A stretch of DNA of 64,000 nucleotides from an uncultured Phascolarctobacterium sp. (GTDB lineage: Bacteria; Bacillota; Negativicutes; Acidaminococcales; Acidaminococcaceae). The notes under the pieces were generated by a model. It made no database searches. It was given only the letters and a program-made list of their open reading frames with translations, and was not told the origin of the DNA. This document shows, in pieces, positions 34,855 to 42,481 of this stretch. The DNA lies in NCBI RefSeq assembly GCF_934190775.1, contig NZ_CAKPTG010000003.1:1-64000 (forward strand), given 5' to 3'. Within the stretch, counting starts at the first letter, position 1, and every line of letters begins with the position of its first letter. The position numbers were made by a program, and so were the translations under genes.

Positions 34855-35373
34855 ATGATAAAAAAGATGGAACGCTTCGTTTCCTCTTTGACGGACCAAG
34901 AAATAGAATGTCAGTTAAAAGATATTTTTGATTGGGCACGAGTTTACAAAGAATTGCTTGAAACAGAGCAAGCTTACCGTCGCAAGAACAAAGAATATAA
35001 TCTGACATCTTCACCAATTATGTATAACGACGAAGATGATGGCGATTCATATGATGCAGAGCCTATAGAAAGTGGTGACGAAGAACTTACTATAGATTAT
35101 GAACTTGCACAGATGATTCAACAGAAGGTTTCTTCCTTTTCTGTAGAGAAAACAAAAGAACAGCTTGAAAGGCTAAAACAGATTCCCACATATTCTTTGC
35201 CTCCAGAGGATATAGCTCAGTTGCAATATGAAATTGAAACTTGTGAGCTTCACTTGTTTGAACTTACAGGCGAGGCTCCCGGAGGAGGACTTGTGTGCCC
35301 GTCTTGCGGTTCTGAATTAGAAGCGAACGCACGATTCTGTGGAAAATGCGGAGCTTCAACAAAAGGAGGTTGA
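34855..35373 (+). CDS. acidic helical protein with C-terminal zinc ribbon
   Basis: A 172-residue protein. An N-terminal helical part is interrupted by an acidic stretch (YNDEDDGDSYDAEPIESGDEE), followed by another helix and a C-terminal zinc ribbon (VCPSCGSELEANARFCGKCGAS). The ribosome site before ATG 34855 is weak. It is four bases from the next zinc-ribbon gene. Confidence 0.6.
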   Translation: MIKKMERFVSSLTDQEIECQLKDIFDWARVYKELLETEQAYRRKNKEYNLTSSPIMYNDEDDGDSYDAEPIESGDEELTIDYELAQMIQQKVSSFSVEKTKEQLERLKQIPTYSLPPEDIAQLQYEIETCELHLFELTGEAPGGGLVCPSCGSELEANARFCGKCGASTKGG

Positions 35374-35377
35374 ATAA

Positions 35378-35683
35378 ATGTTTTGTCATAAATGCGGAAC
35401 TCAAAATGAAGAAATAGCTCGTTTTTGCCGAGCTTGTGGAAGACAGTTAAAAAATGACTCCTTTGTAAATAATCCATATAAGAAAGTTGTTTTAGTTAAT
35501 TGCGGAAGAAACAAATTAAATATGATTAAGGAAATCCGAATGTTGACTGGGGCAGGTCTTGCAGAAGCTAAAAACTTATCTGAACGCACTCCTTCGACAT
35601 TAACGGAAAATATAACCGAAGCTGAAGCTATGCAGATTAAAAATACATTTGAAGCTATCGGTGCAACCATAGAAATTAGATAA
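35378..35683 (+). CDS. zinc ribbon fused to an L7/L12-C-terminal-like domain
   Basis: A 101-residue protein. Residues 1-23 form a zinc ribbon (CHKCGTQNEEIARFCRACG). Residues 36-101 match in pattern the C-terminal domain of ribosomal protein L7/L12: KVVLVNCGRNKLNMIKEIRMLTGAGLAEAKNLSE ... EAEAMQIKNTFEAIGATIEIR. That is the domain which recruits translational GTPases on the ribosome stalk. The stalk's N-terminal dimerisation part is absent, so this is not a ribosomal protein. AAAGGAGG precedes the ATG. It may be borrowed as a protein-binding module. Confidence 0.7.
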   Translation: MFCHKCGTQNEEIARFCRACGRQLKNDSFVNNPYKKVVLVNCGRNKLNMIKEIRMLTGAGLAEAKNLSERTPSTLTENITEAEAMQIKNTFEAIGATIEIR

Positions 35684-35699
35684 TAGGAGGAATAGAACA

Positions 35700-36194
35700 A
35701 TGCCGAAACCAATGTTAAGACAACCCAAAACCCAACAGCAAACAAACACCATCTTGAGCGCTACTCAAACGCAGCAGCAAACCCAACAGACTCAGCAAAT
35801 GGACAAGATGAAGTTAGACAGATTGCTTCGCAAGCCTCGCTCTAAAGAATATATGCAGGCGATGCACAAGCTCGATGCTGGTGGTCACGTTCATAATCAG
35901 CATAAAGTAAATGAAATCGTAGATACCATTAGAAGTGAGTTCCCAGAAGTTGAAATCACCGGCATTATGTTGGGTATCGTTTCTATTTGCTATCTTGGTA
36001 AACCCTACGAGGTTCACACTTTGGATATAACTGGTCAGATAATTGAACATTATAAGGGTGGTCAAATGCTTCCTGGCGGACTTGAGAAAGCTCGTTCTAT
36101 TGCTATGCGTGGTGGTTACGACTTTATTGAAGTGTATGTTGATTGTTGTCGTGCTATCAGTTCAAACGGTTCTGTTTCCGTGATTTCTTGCTAA
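35700..36194 (+). CDS. hypothetical protein, Gln/Thr-rich N-terminus
   Basis: A 164-residue protein. The first 35 residues are a Gln/Thr-rich disordered tract; the rest is a compact alpha/beta domain (VEITGIMLGIVSICYLGKPYEVHTLDI ... GGYDFIEVYVDCCRAIS) with a cysteine pair near the end. The family is not recognised. AGGAGG lies before the ATG. It is the last gene of the cassette; a hairpin and the IS4 element follow. Confidence 0.6.
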   Translation: MPKPMLRQPKTQQQTNTILSATQTQQQTQQTQQMDKMKLDRLLRKPRSKEYMQAMHKLDAGGHVHNQHKVNEIVDTIRSEFPEVEITGIMLGIVSICYLGKPYEVHTLDITGQIIEHYKGGQMLPGGLEKARSIAMRGGYDFIEVYVDCCRAISSNGSVSVISC

Positions 36195-36199
36195 GATTT

Positions 36200-36236
36200 T
36201 TAGGTGGTAGATTGTATAATGAAGTTGCACACCTAA
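36200..36236 (+). terminator. possible end hairpin of the cassette
   Basis: TTAGGTG (36200-36206) can pair with CACCTAA (36230-36236) round a loop of 23 bases. There is no T run after it, so it is a weak terminator at best. Confidence 0.3.
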
Positions 36237-36273
36237 GTAACTAAGACTTCCCACACCTAAATAAAGCATAGAA

Positions 36274-37766
36274 CCTTGAAAACTCAATAATTCAGCCAAT
36301 AAAAAAGGCATAAACCGCATCCCTTTGGTATAATTAAAGTGCAAACAAAAACATAGCAAAGGGCAGTTTATGCCATGTCTATTTTATCACAAAACAATGA
36401 TGTAAAGGAACTAAAAAATAACATTTCTTGTTTTTTCTAAATTTAATATTGGAAAGCTTCTTAACAAGTGCAATTTCACTAAAGAAAATGGTATTTCACC
36501 TACCAAATTGTTGCAATACAAGGTTGAGAACATATTTGCCGGTCAAAGCATGTACATGCAGCACAAGCTCGGCACTTTTAAAGAGAATTTCAGCAAGAAC
36601 ACTTTCTATAGATTTTTCAATGACCCTAGAATCAACTGGGAAAAATTTACAACAACGCTTGCCAAAAAGGTAGTCGACATCCTCACGCCCCTCACAAGCG
36701 AGGAGCGAGTTAATGCATTCATTATTGATGATAGCCTTTTTGAAAGGATCAGCGGCAAATGTACAGAGCTCTGCTCCAAAGTTTTTGACCATACAAATGG
36801 TAACTACAAGCTTGGCTACAGATTGCTGACATTGGGCTGGACTGACGGCAACACCTTTATTCCGGTAAACAGCACATTTCTGGCTTCTGCTAACGATAAG
36901 AATGTTGCTTGCGAAAGCAAAATATTTGATGGTCGCTCTCTAGCAGCCAGAAGGCGCAAAAGGACAAGGGCAAAAGGCACACATGTTATGTTAGAACAGC
37001 TTAAAATAGCTATGGCTGCAGGCCATACTGCTGATTATGTTCTGTTCGACACATGGTTTTCTAGCCCAGATCAGCTTGTTGATGTTAAAAACTTGGGTTT
37101 GAATGCTATTGCCATGGTTAAAAAATCCCCTAAAATACGCTACGAATATGAAGGCAAGGCAATGACCTTAAAGCAAATCTTCAACAGTTGCCCTAAACGT
37201 CGTGGCCGTAGCAGGTATCTTGTTTCCGTAGATGTCATGGTCACTAAAGGTTCCACCCAAATACCGTCCAGAATCGTCTGTGTTAGGAATAAAAGCAACA
37301 GAAAAGATTGGGTAGCTCTCATCTGCACCAATCCAGAGCTTACGGAGAACGAAATTATTCGCATCTATGGCAAGCGCTGGCAGATAGAAGTGTTTTTCAA
37401 AACCTGTAAATCCTATCTCAACCTTGTCAAAGAATGTCATTCCTTAAGCTATGATGCGTTAACAGCACATGTCGCAACTGTTTTTGTGCGCTATATGTTC
37501 CTTGCGCTCAGCCAAAGAGAGAACTCTGATGACCGTAGTCTTGGCGAGCTTTTTTACATTATGTGCCAGGAGTTGGATGATATTAAGTTTTCAAGTGCAT
37601 TGCAGCTACTAATGACTGCCATGCTGGAAAGCCTGCTGGATAAATTTACCCATACTGAAGAACAGATTCAGGATTTTATAAATGATTTTGTCGGTAAATT
37701 GCCGTTATACATTCAACGGGCTGTTTTAGTGCACTAAAATTAGCTGAATTATTGAGTTTTCAAAGG
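36274..37766 (+). mobile_element. IS4-family insertion sequence
   Basis: Terminal inverted repeats with 21 matching bases: left TTGAAAACTCAATAATTCAG(C) at 36276-36296, right (G)CTGAATTATTGAGTTTTCAA at 37743-37763. They enclose one transposase gene. No target duplication is evident next to the repeats. Inside the left end, TGGTATAAT near 36327 is an extended -10 element for the transposase. Confidence 0.85.
36375..37737 (+). pseudogene. IS4-family transposase, frameshifted near its start
   Basis: The main frame from 36508 gives a DDE transposase: IIDDSLFERISGK (first Asp), VLFDTWFSSPDQL (second) and IYGKRWQIEVFFKTCK (the Y-(2)-R-(3)-E-(6)-K signature of IS4). The true start appears to be ATG 36375 (MSILSQNNDVKELKNNISCF), but that frame ends in TAA at 36438, just after a run of six Ts (36431-36436). 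Removing one T joins it smoothly to KFNIGKLLNKCNFTKENG and the rest, giving about 453 residues. Either the copy is inactive, or slippage on T6 restores some product. Sequencing error in the homopolymer cannot be excluded. Confidence 0.8.
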
Positions 37767-37771
37767 ACAAA

Positions 37772-37990
37772 ATGCATTTTTGCTATATTTTGCATGTGGG
37801 AAGTTTTAGTTATATTATAGCAACTATTATTTCAGTAGTTGCGAATAAGAAATTCAATAGAGTCACTCTCATTTATCTACCTATTATATTTATGATAATC
37901 ATGTCACTAGCTACTGGAAATAATTACTTTTCTATATGGCTATATCAACCTGATCTTGGTGCATATAAAAGAATGTATATATTTAACTAG
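37772..37990 (+). CDS. small membrane protein, possibly a fragment
   Basis: A 72-residue frame with two hydrophobic segments (SYIIATIISVVANKK and VTLIYLPIIFMIIMSLATG). AAAGGA stands four bases before the ATG. It starts within six bases of the IS4 right end, so it may be the remainder of a longer gene cut by the element. Family not recognised. Confidence 0.4.
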   Translation: MHFCYILHVGSFSYIIATIISVVANKKFNRVTLIYLPIIFMIIMSLATGNNYFSIWLYQPDLGAYKRMYIFN

Positions 37991-38030
37991 CGTAACAATA
38001 TAAATAGAATTATCAGAGATAGGAGAAGTG

Positions 38031-38273
38031 ATGTTTATGTTACATAATATCAAACGTCTGTGGAAATATATTCTCTTAGAGAGTTTTATTATTCATTTTC
38101 TTATTTGCAATTTTACTCAGCTTTTTACTGGAAAATTTTGGGAGTCTCCTATTAGTGGAATATTTGGTTTCATTATTACACTATTTTTAACCTTTATCAC
38201 GTGCGCAAGTTTTAAATTTAAAAGCCCACCCCTTGCAAATTTCTCCATTCTAAATTATAATACTCGTAAGTAA
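38031..38273 (+). CDS. small membrane protein
   Basis: About 80 residues with two membrane segments (ESFIIHFLICNFTQLF and ISGIFGFIITLFLTFITCAS), perhaps of the DUF3021-like type, but this is not certain. AGGAGA at 38021-38026 precedes the ATG. It lies in an AT-rich gap between the IS4 element and the ATPase. The short repeat ATAAGTAACAT follows it. Confidence 0.45.
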   Translation: MFMLHNIKRLWKYILLESFIIHFLICNFTQLFTGKFWESPISGIFGFIITLFLTFITCASFKFKSPPLANFSILNYNTRK

Positions 38274-38329
38274 CATACTTATAAGTAACATAATCGTGAG
38301 TTATATAATTTTGAATGGTGGTGAAGCAG

Positions 38330-39727
38330 ATGGAAAAATTTTATTGTCGTGAAGAGGAATTGCGCAAGCTTAATGCACGTTATGAAGATGAAGAATTTGA
38401 GTGCCTGATTATTTATGGCCGTCGTCGTGTAGGAAAAACAGCCTTGATTAACAAGTTTTGTGCAGATAAGCCAACGATATTTTTTTCTGCGCTCAATACA
38501 ACGGGGAAAGAAAATTTAAAGGCTTTATCAAAAGCAATTATGAGTTACGAAAAGCCTGACGCTGTGGTTGCGCCGGAGTTTAAAAGTTATGATGATGCCT
38601 TGGCAGAGATAACAGAGTTGGCGCGTGAGCAGAGGCTTGTGTTTGTTATTGACGAATATCCTTATTTAGCAAAAGCTAAGCCTGCTATCTCAGCAATGCT
38701 TCAGCATTTAATTGATCATCAATGGAGCAAGGGAAAACTTTATTTGATTTTGTGTGGTTCATCTATGAGCTTCATGGAAAATCAGGTACTGGGGCAGGAA
38801 AGTCCGCTATATGGCAGAAGAACAGGTCAGTTTAAAATTGAGCCGCTGGATTATAAAGAGACAGCCGTATTCCATCCTGAGCTGACGTATGAAGACAATG
38901 CTTTGATTTATGGCATTACTGGTGGTGTGCCGCATTATATTAACAAGCTGGGCGTAAAGAAAGATATTGATGAAGCGTTGCTGACCAATTTGTTTGATCG
39001 TTCGGGTTATTTGTATGAAGAACCAGCTAATTTGCTTAAGCAGGAGTTACGTGAGCCTGCAATTTATAATGCTATTATTAAAGCCATTGCTGAAGGTTCA
39101 TCGCGAGCTGCTGATATCTGCGGTAAAGTGCAGGAGACAAGCACAACTGTTTTAAAGTACTTAAAAACATTGATGGAATTAGGAATAGTCAAAAAGGAAA
39201 CGCCGCTCACAGAAAAAGCAGGGCGCAAGACGATTTATCTTTTAGCAGATAATTTTTTCCGTTTCTGGTATAAGTTTGTGCCGAATAATGTGAATGCCAT
39301 TGATTCTGGCAGGATTGCAAGGATTTATTCGCAAATGGTAAAACGCTATTTTTCAGATTACATGGGCCTTGTTTTTGAAAAAATGTGTCAGGATTACTTG
39401 CTGTATTATGCGAAGAGCTTGCCTATAGAGCTTGTTGATATCGGGCAATGGTGGGGAACAGATGCACAAAAGAAAAAGCAGGTGCAGATTGATATTGTTG
39501 CAACCGGAATTACACCAGATGCTTATATTATCGGTTCCTGTAAATATCGTAATGAGAAAATCGGTTTAGATGAGCTGGAGCTTTTACGTGATTACGCAAG
39601 AGTTTTTGGCAAGGGAACAAAGTATTATTTTTATATTTTTTCTAAAGGCGGTTTTACTGATGGCTTGCTGCAAGCAGCGCAGCGTGGCGAAGTGACGCTT
39701 GTGACGCTGGCTGACTTGTATAATTAA
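38330..39727 (+). CDS. archaeal-type ATPase with DUF234/PD-(D/E)XK-like C-terminus
   Basis: A 465-residue protein of the AAA_14/archaeal ATPase plus DUF234 group, common in gut Firmicutes and archaea, function unknown. Walker A is YGRRRVGKTAL (K36, T37); Walker B is LVFVIDEYPYL; SSMSFMENQVLG follows as usual. A winged-helix part (ADICGKVQETSTTVLKYLKTLMELGIVKKETPL) links to DUF234 (FFRFWYKFV). The C-terminus carries a degenerate nuclease-like strand set (QIDIVATG...IIGSCKYRNE), compatible with PD-(D/E)XK residues. ATG 38330 follows GGTGGTG by seven bases. Monocistronic, with a strong terminator after it. Confidence 0.82.
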   Translation: MEKFYCREEELRKLNARYEDEEFECLIIYGRRRVGKTALINKFCADKPTIFFSALNTTGKENLKALSKAIMSYEKPDAVVAPEFKSYDDALAEITELAREQRLVFVIDEYPYLAKAKPAISAMLQHLIDHQWSKGKLYLILCGSSMSFMENQVLGQESPLYGRRTGQFKIEPLDYKETAVFHPELTYEDNALIYGITGGVPHYINKLGVKKDIDEALLTNLFDRSGYLYEEPANLLKQELREPAIYNAIIKAIAEGSSRAADICGKVQETSTTVLKYLKTLMELGIVKKETPLTEKAGRKTIYLLADNFFRFWYKFVPNNVNAIDSGRIARIYSQMVKRYFSDYMGLVFEKMCQDYLLYYAKSLPIELVDIGQWWGTDAQKKKQVQIDIVATGITPDAYIIGSCKYRNEKIGLDELELLRDYARVFGKGTKYYFYIFSKGGFTDGLLQAAQRGEVTLVTLADLYN

Positions 39728-39774
39728 GTCCTTTCATAAGCGTCAAACAGTCAACCGTAAAACGTACCTACATG

Positions 39775-39804
39775 AAAAAAAGACCACCGGCGGTGGTCTT
39801 TTTT
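39775..39804. terminator. bidirectional terminator after the DUF234 ATPase
   Basis: AAAGACCACC pairs with GGTGGTCTTT round a three-base loop, flanked by an A run and a T run. Strong on both strands. Confidence 0.9.
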
Positions 39805-40024
39805 GCTCTTGATCAACATTAGTGGGTAAACAAATAGCCTTAATCATTTTTTTGGATTTCCGGTTACGGATATACTTTTTTCCGCTAGCATCTGGAGTTA
39901 CTATCTACAGGCTTAACTCCATGTGAGAGCGACATGGAGTTTACTCGCTCTTTTTGAGGAATGGTGGTTGACAAAATACAGATTACAGCGAAAACAGGTT
40001 GTAAGCATCCAACGTATTTACCTG
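39805..40024 (+). other. gene-free region with two competing hairpins
   Basis: No coding region is seen. AACTCCATGT (39915-39924) pairs perfectly with ACATGGAGTT (39932-39941), while AGAGCG (39926-39931) can pair with CGCTCT (39946-39951) followed by TTTT. The two pairings exclude each other, which is the form of an attenuator or a small RNA with its terminator on the plus strand. No plus-strand gene follows closely; the secretin gene beyond is on the minus strand. Confidence 0.45.
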
Positions 40025-41104
40025 CTACTTCCCTTCCTCCTTCTCCAGCCCCTCATTATAAATTGCCGGTGAAGCGCCTGCTTCCGTAATGTGCGGCGTT
40101 AAAAGCAGCAAAACCTCCGTCTTGCTGTGCGAACGCGAACGGTTTTTAAAGAGTTCGCCCAAAAGTGGAATCTTGCTCAAAAAAGGCACCTTCTGCATAG
40201 TACGCTGCTGTTCCTCGCTTATCAATCCGCCGATAACCAGCGTTTCGCCGCTGTACATGCGCACGTTGGTGTCGGCAGTACGACTGGTGATGCGATAGTT
40301 TTTCAATTCGCTGATGAGCACAGGCGTGCTTACCTCAGTGTGGACGCTGGCGGTCACCATTCTGCCATCCTCGCTGATGATAGGAGCGTATTGCAGCTTG
40401 ATGCCGGCGTCCAGATATTCCGTTGCCGTGTAGCTGCCGCTGCTGTCGTGCTTTTCGGTCTGCACAGGGATATGGTCACCGATAAAAATACTGGCCTCCT
40501 TGCCGGGGATAGTGATGATGCGCGGCGTTGCCAAAATGCGCGCCTTACCGCTATTGATGAGGGCATTGAGCGTAGCGTTGAAGCGGAAGGCAAAGCCACG
40601 CCAAAATTTGAAGCTGCCGTCATAATTGCTGCTGTCGCTGTCACCATTGTTCGTTTCCTGCTTTCGTTGGGGAATAGTATCCCAGTCCCAGCGCACGCCC
40701 ATGTTTTTACTGTCCTCACGGCTGACGGCGATGATTTTGGCTTCCAGTGTTACCTGTCTTGTTGCTATATCCAGCTTGGGCAGCAGCTGCCTTAAGCGTG
40801 CGTGGTTTTGCTCATCTCCCAAAAGGATGAGGCTGTTGGTGATAGTATCCAGCCCCAGCTTGGTGCCGAAGTGTGGCGTCAACGCTTCCTGCACGTCCTT
40901 GGCTCTGGCATAGCTCAGGGGATAGCAGGCCAGTCGTTCGCAGACTGGCGGTGCTGCTGCGGGAACGTTTCCTGCAGGTGTTTTGCTGATTGTGGCGGCG
41001 GGAGAGGGTACAAAGGGATTGATGAGAGTGCTTTGGGCGTTGCAGGGCATAGTTAAAGTGAGCAGCAGACTGCTGAGTATTAATGGGAAAAAACGTTTTA
41101 ACAT
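40025..41104 (-). CDS. pilQ: type IV pilus/type II secretion secretin (PilQ/GspD-like)
   Basis: A 359-residue outer-membrane channel subunit with a signal peptide (MLKRFFPLILSSLLLTLTMPCNA). A short N-domain (YPLSYARAKDVQEALTPHFG ... SLILLGDEQNHARLRQLLPKLD, the N1/secretin_N pattern) precedes the secretin domain (ARILATPRIITIPGKEASIFIGDHIPV, GIKLQYAPIISEDGRMVTASVHTEVS, GETLVIGGLISEEQQRTMQKVPFLSKIPLLGELFKNRS, KTEVLLLLTPHI). It is shorter than usual PilQ (no AMIN domain, few N-domains). AAGGAG stands before the minus-strand ATG at 41104. It diverges from pilB. Its presence confirms an outer membrane. The symbol follows the pilB-pilT context; GspD is the alternative. Confidence 0.85.
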   Translation of the reverse strand: MLKRFFPLILSSLLLTLTMPCNAQSTLINPFVPSPAATISKTPAGNVPAAAPPVCERLACYPLSYARAKDVQEALTPHFGTKLGLDTITNSLILLGDEQNHARLRQLLPKLDIATRQVTLEAKIIAVSREDSKNMGVRWDWDTIPQRKQETNNGDSDSSNYDGSFKFWRGFAFRFNATLNALINSGKARILATPRIITIPGKEASIFIGDHIPVQTEKHDSSGSYTATEYLDAGIKLQYAPIISEDGRMVTASVHTEVSTPVLISELKNYRITSRTADTNVRMYSGETLVIGGLISEEQQRTMQKVPFLSKIPLLGELFKNRSRSHSKTEVLLLLTPHITEAGASPAIYNEGLEKEEGK

Positions 41105-41242
41105 AATGAGCTCCTTTCGGTGTTATCTGTTAAGAGCAAGATAACGAATGCTGTATAGTAGAATTCATGTTTCATTGTAACGCAGGCGGAGAATAATTTC
41201 AAGAGAAAATTGTGAAAATAGAGAAAATTTAAAATTATTGTA

Positions 41243-41270
41243 TTGCATTTCGCTTTTTTTGTGCTACAAT
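41243..41270 (+). promoter_or_regulatory. pilB-pilT promoter
   Basis: TTGCAT (41243-41248), a 16-base spacer and TACAAT (41265-41270), preceded by TGC (extended -10). Confidence 0.65.
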
Positions 41271-41302
41271 AAAATTCAACATAAGAAAAATGAGGTGATG
41301 CA

Positions 41303-42481
41303 ATGGAAGGCTTACGTAATAATAAACTGGCAGAAGATTTACTGCACCTGGCCTTGGCGCAGGGGGCGAGTGATATGCATATCGAGCCTGATGAACAGGG
41401 AGTGCGCGTGCGCATTCGTGTAGATGGCCTGCTGCAGCAGCTTTGCGTGCTGCCACGCGCCCAGCAAAGCACGCTGCTGACGCAGCTAAAGGTGTGGAGC
41501 GGCATGGATATTGCTGAAAAAAGAGTGCCGCAGGACGGACGCATGCTCCTTAAATATGTCGACACTGAGGTTGATTTGCGTCTGTCCAGCCTGCCGACCG
41601 TCAATGGCGAAAAGCTGGCCATACGCTTTTTGCAGCGACAGGATAATCTGCTATCGCTGGAACAGCTGCAGTTCAGCGAGAGCAATTTACAACGCTACCG
41701 CCAGCTTTTTCATCAGCCGAACGGCTTGGTGCTTTTGACCGGGCCTACGGGCAGCGGCAAAACGACAACGCTTTATGCGACGCTGCAGGAGCTTGATGCG
41801 GCGGCCAATAATATTATCACCTTGGAGGACCCGGTGGAATATAAGCTGGCGGGGATTAATCAGGTGGCCGTAAATCGCAGAAGCGGACTGACCTTTGCCG
41901 CAGGCTTGCGCTCGGTGGTGCGTCAGGACCCGGACGTGATTATGCTGGGGGAAATCAGGGATGAGGAAACAGCGGCGATGGCGGTACATGCGGCGCTGAC
42001 AGGACATTTAGTGCTGAGTACGCTGCATACGAATGATGCTATAGGGGCGGTTTATCGTCTGCTGGACATGGGGATTGCCGATTATCTGCTAGCGGCTGCA
42101 TTACGCGGCGTGCTGGCACAGCGTTTGCTGCGCCGCCCTTGCCGCCATTGCGGCGAGCGGCGCTTCGCAACTGCAGCGGAGCTGCAGTACCTGGGGCGCA
42201 GGGCGGATGAAAAGCTGGAGGTGCTGCAGGCTCATGGCTGCGAGCATTGTCATGGCACAGGCTACAGAGGTCGCTTGGCCTTGCATGAGCTGGTTACGGT
42301 GGATAAACGCATGCAACAGCTTTTGCTGAATGGTGCTGATGAAGCAGAGCTTTTGCAGGAGGCACGTAGGCAGGGCTGGCGCAGCCTGTACGCCGACGGA
42401 GTAGCGAAGGTGCTGCAGGGGGCAACTACGGTTGAAGAATTGTGGCGCGTTGGTATCACCGGGGAGGCTGACAATGCTTGA
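41303..42481 (+). CDS. pilB: type IV pilus assembly ATPase PilB/GspE
   Basis: A 392-residue hexameric ATPase that drives pilus extension or type II secretion. It lacks the usual long N-terminal MshEN domains, so it is shorter than typical PilB (about 550). The core is complete: GASDMHIEPDEQGVRVRIRVDG, Walker A TGPTGSGKTTTL, Asp box, Walker B QDPDVIMLGEIRDEETA, His box GHLVLSTLHTNDA, and the tetracysteine zinc motif CRHCGERR...CEHCHGTGYRGR. ATG 41303 follows GAGGTG. It overlaps pilT by eight bases. It may equally be called ComGA-like, because similar short forms serve competence pili. Confidence 0.9.
   Translation: MEGLRNNKLAEDLLHLALAQGASDMHIEPDEQGVRVRIRVDGLLQQLCVLPRAQQSTLLTQLKVWSGMDIAEKRVPQDGRMLLKYVDTEVDLRLSSLPTVNGEKLAIRFLQRQDNLLSLEQLQFSESNLQRYRQLFHQPNGLVLLTGPTGSGKTTTLYATLQELDAAANNIITLEDPVEYKLAGINQVAVNRRSGLTFAAGLRSVVRQDPDVIMLGEIRDEETAAMAVHAALTGHLVLSTLHTNDAIGAVYRLLDMGIADYLLAAALRGVLAQRLLRRPCRHCGERRFATAAELQYLGRRADEKLEVLQAHGCEHCHGTGYRGRLALHELVTVDKRMQQLLLNGADEAELLQEARRQGWRSLYADGVAKVLQGATTVEELWRVGITGEADNA

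Larger units (their letters stand above)
36238..37812. repeat. 18-bp inverted repeat outside the IS4 element
   Basis: TAACTAAGACTTCCCACA (36238-36255) and TGTGGGAAGTTTTAGTTA (37795-37812) are inverted repeats with 17 of 18 matches. They lie outside the element's own terminal repeats, 18-20 bases from the left end and about 30 from the right. They may be a hairpin the element jumped into. Confidence 0.6.

Noticed and set aside
21399..36194. Cassette as a prophage or integrative conjugative element
   Set aside because: No integrase, relaxase, capsid, portal, terminase or coupling protein was found; the HerA-like ATPase alone does not make it one.
36428..36673. 81-codon frame at the start of the IS4 transposase
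   Set aside because: It is the third reading frame over the transposase; removal of one T links the other two frames, not this one.
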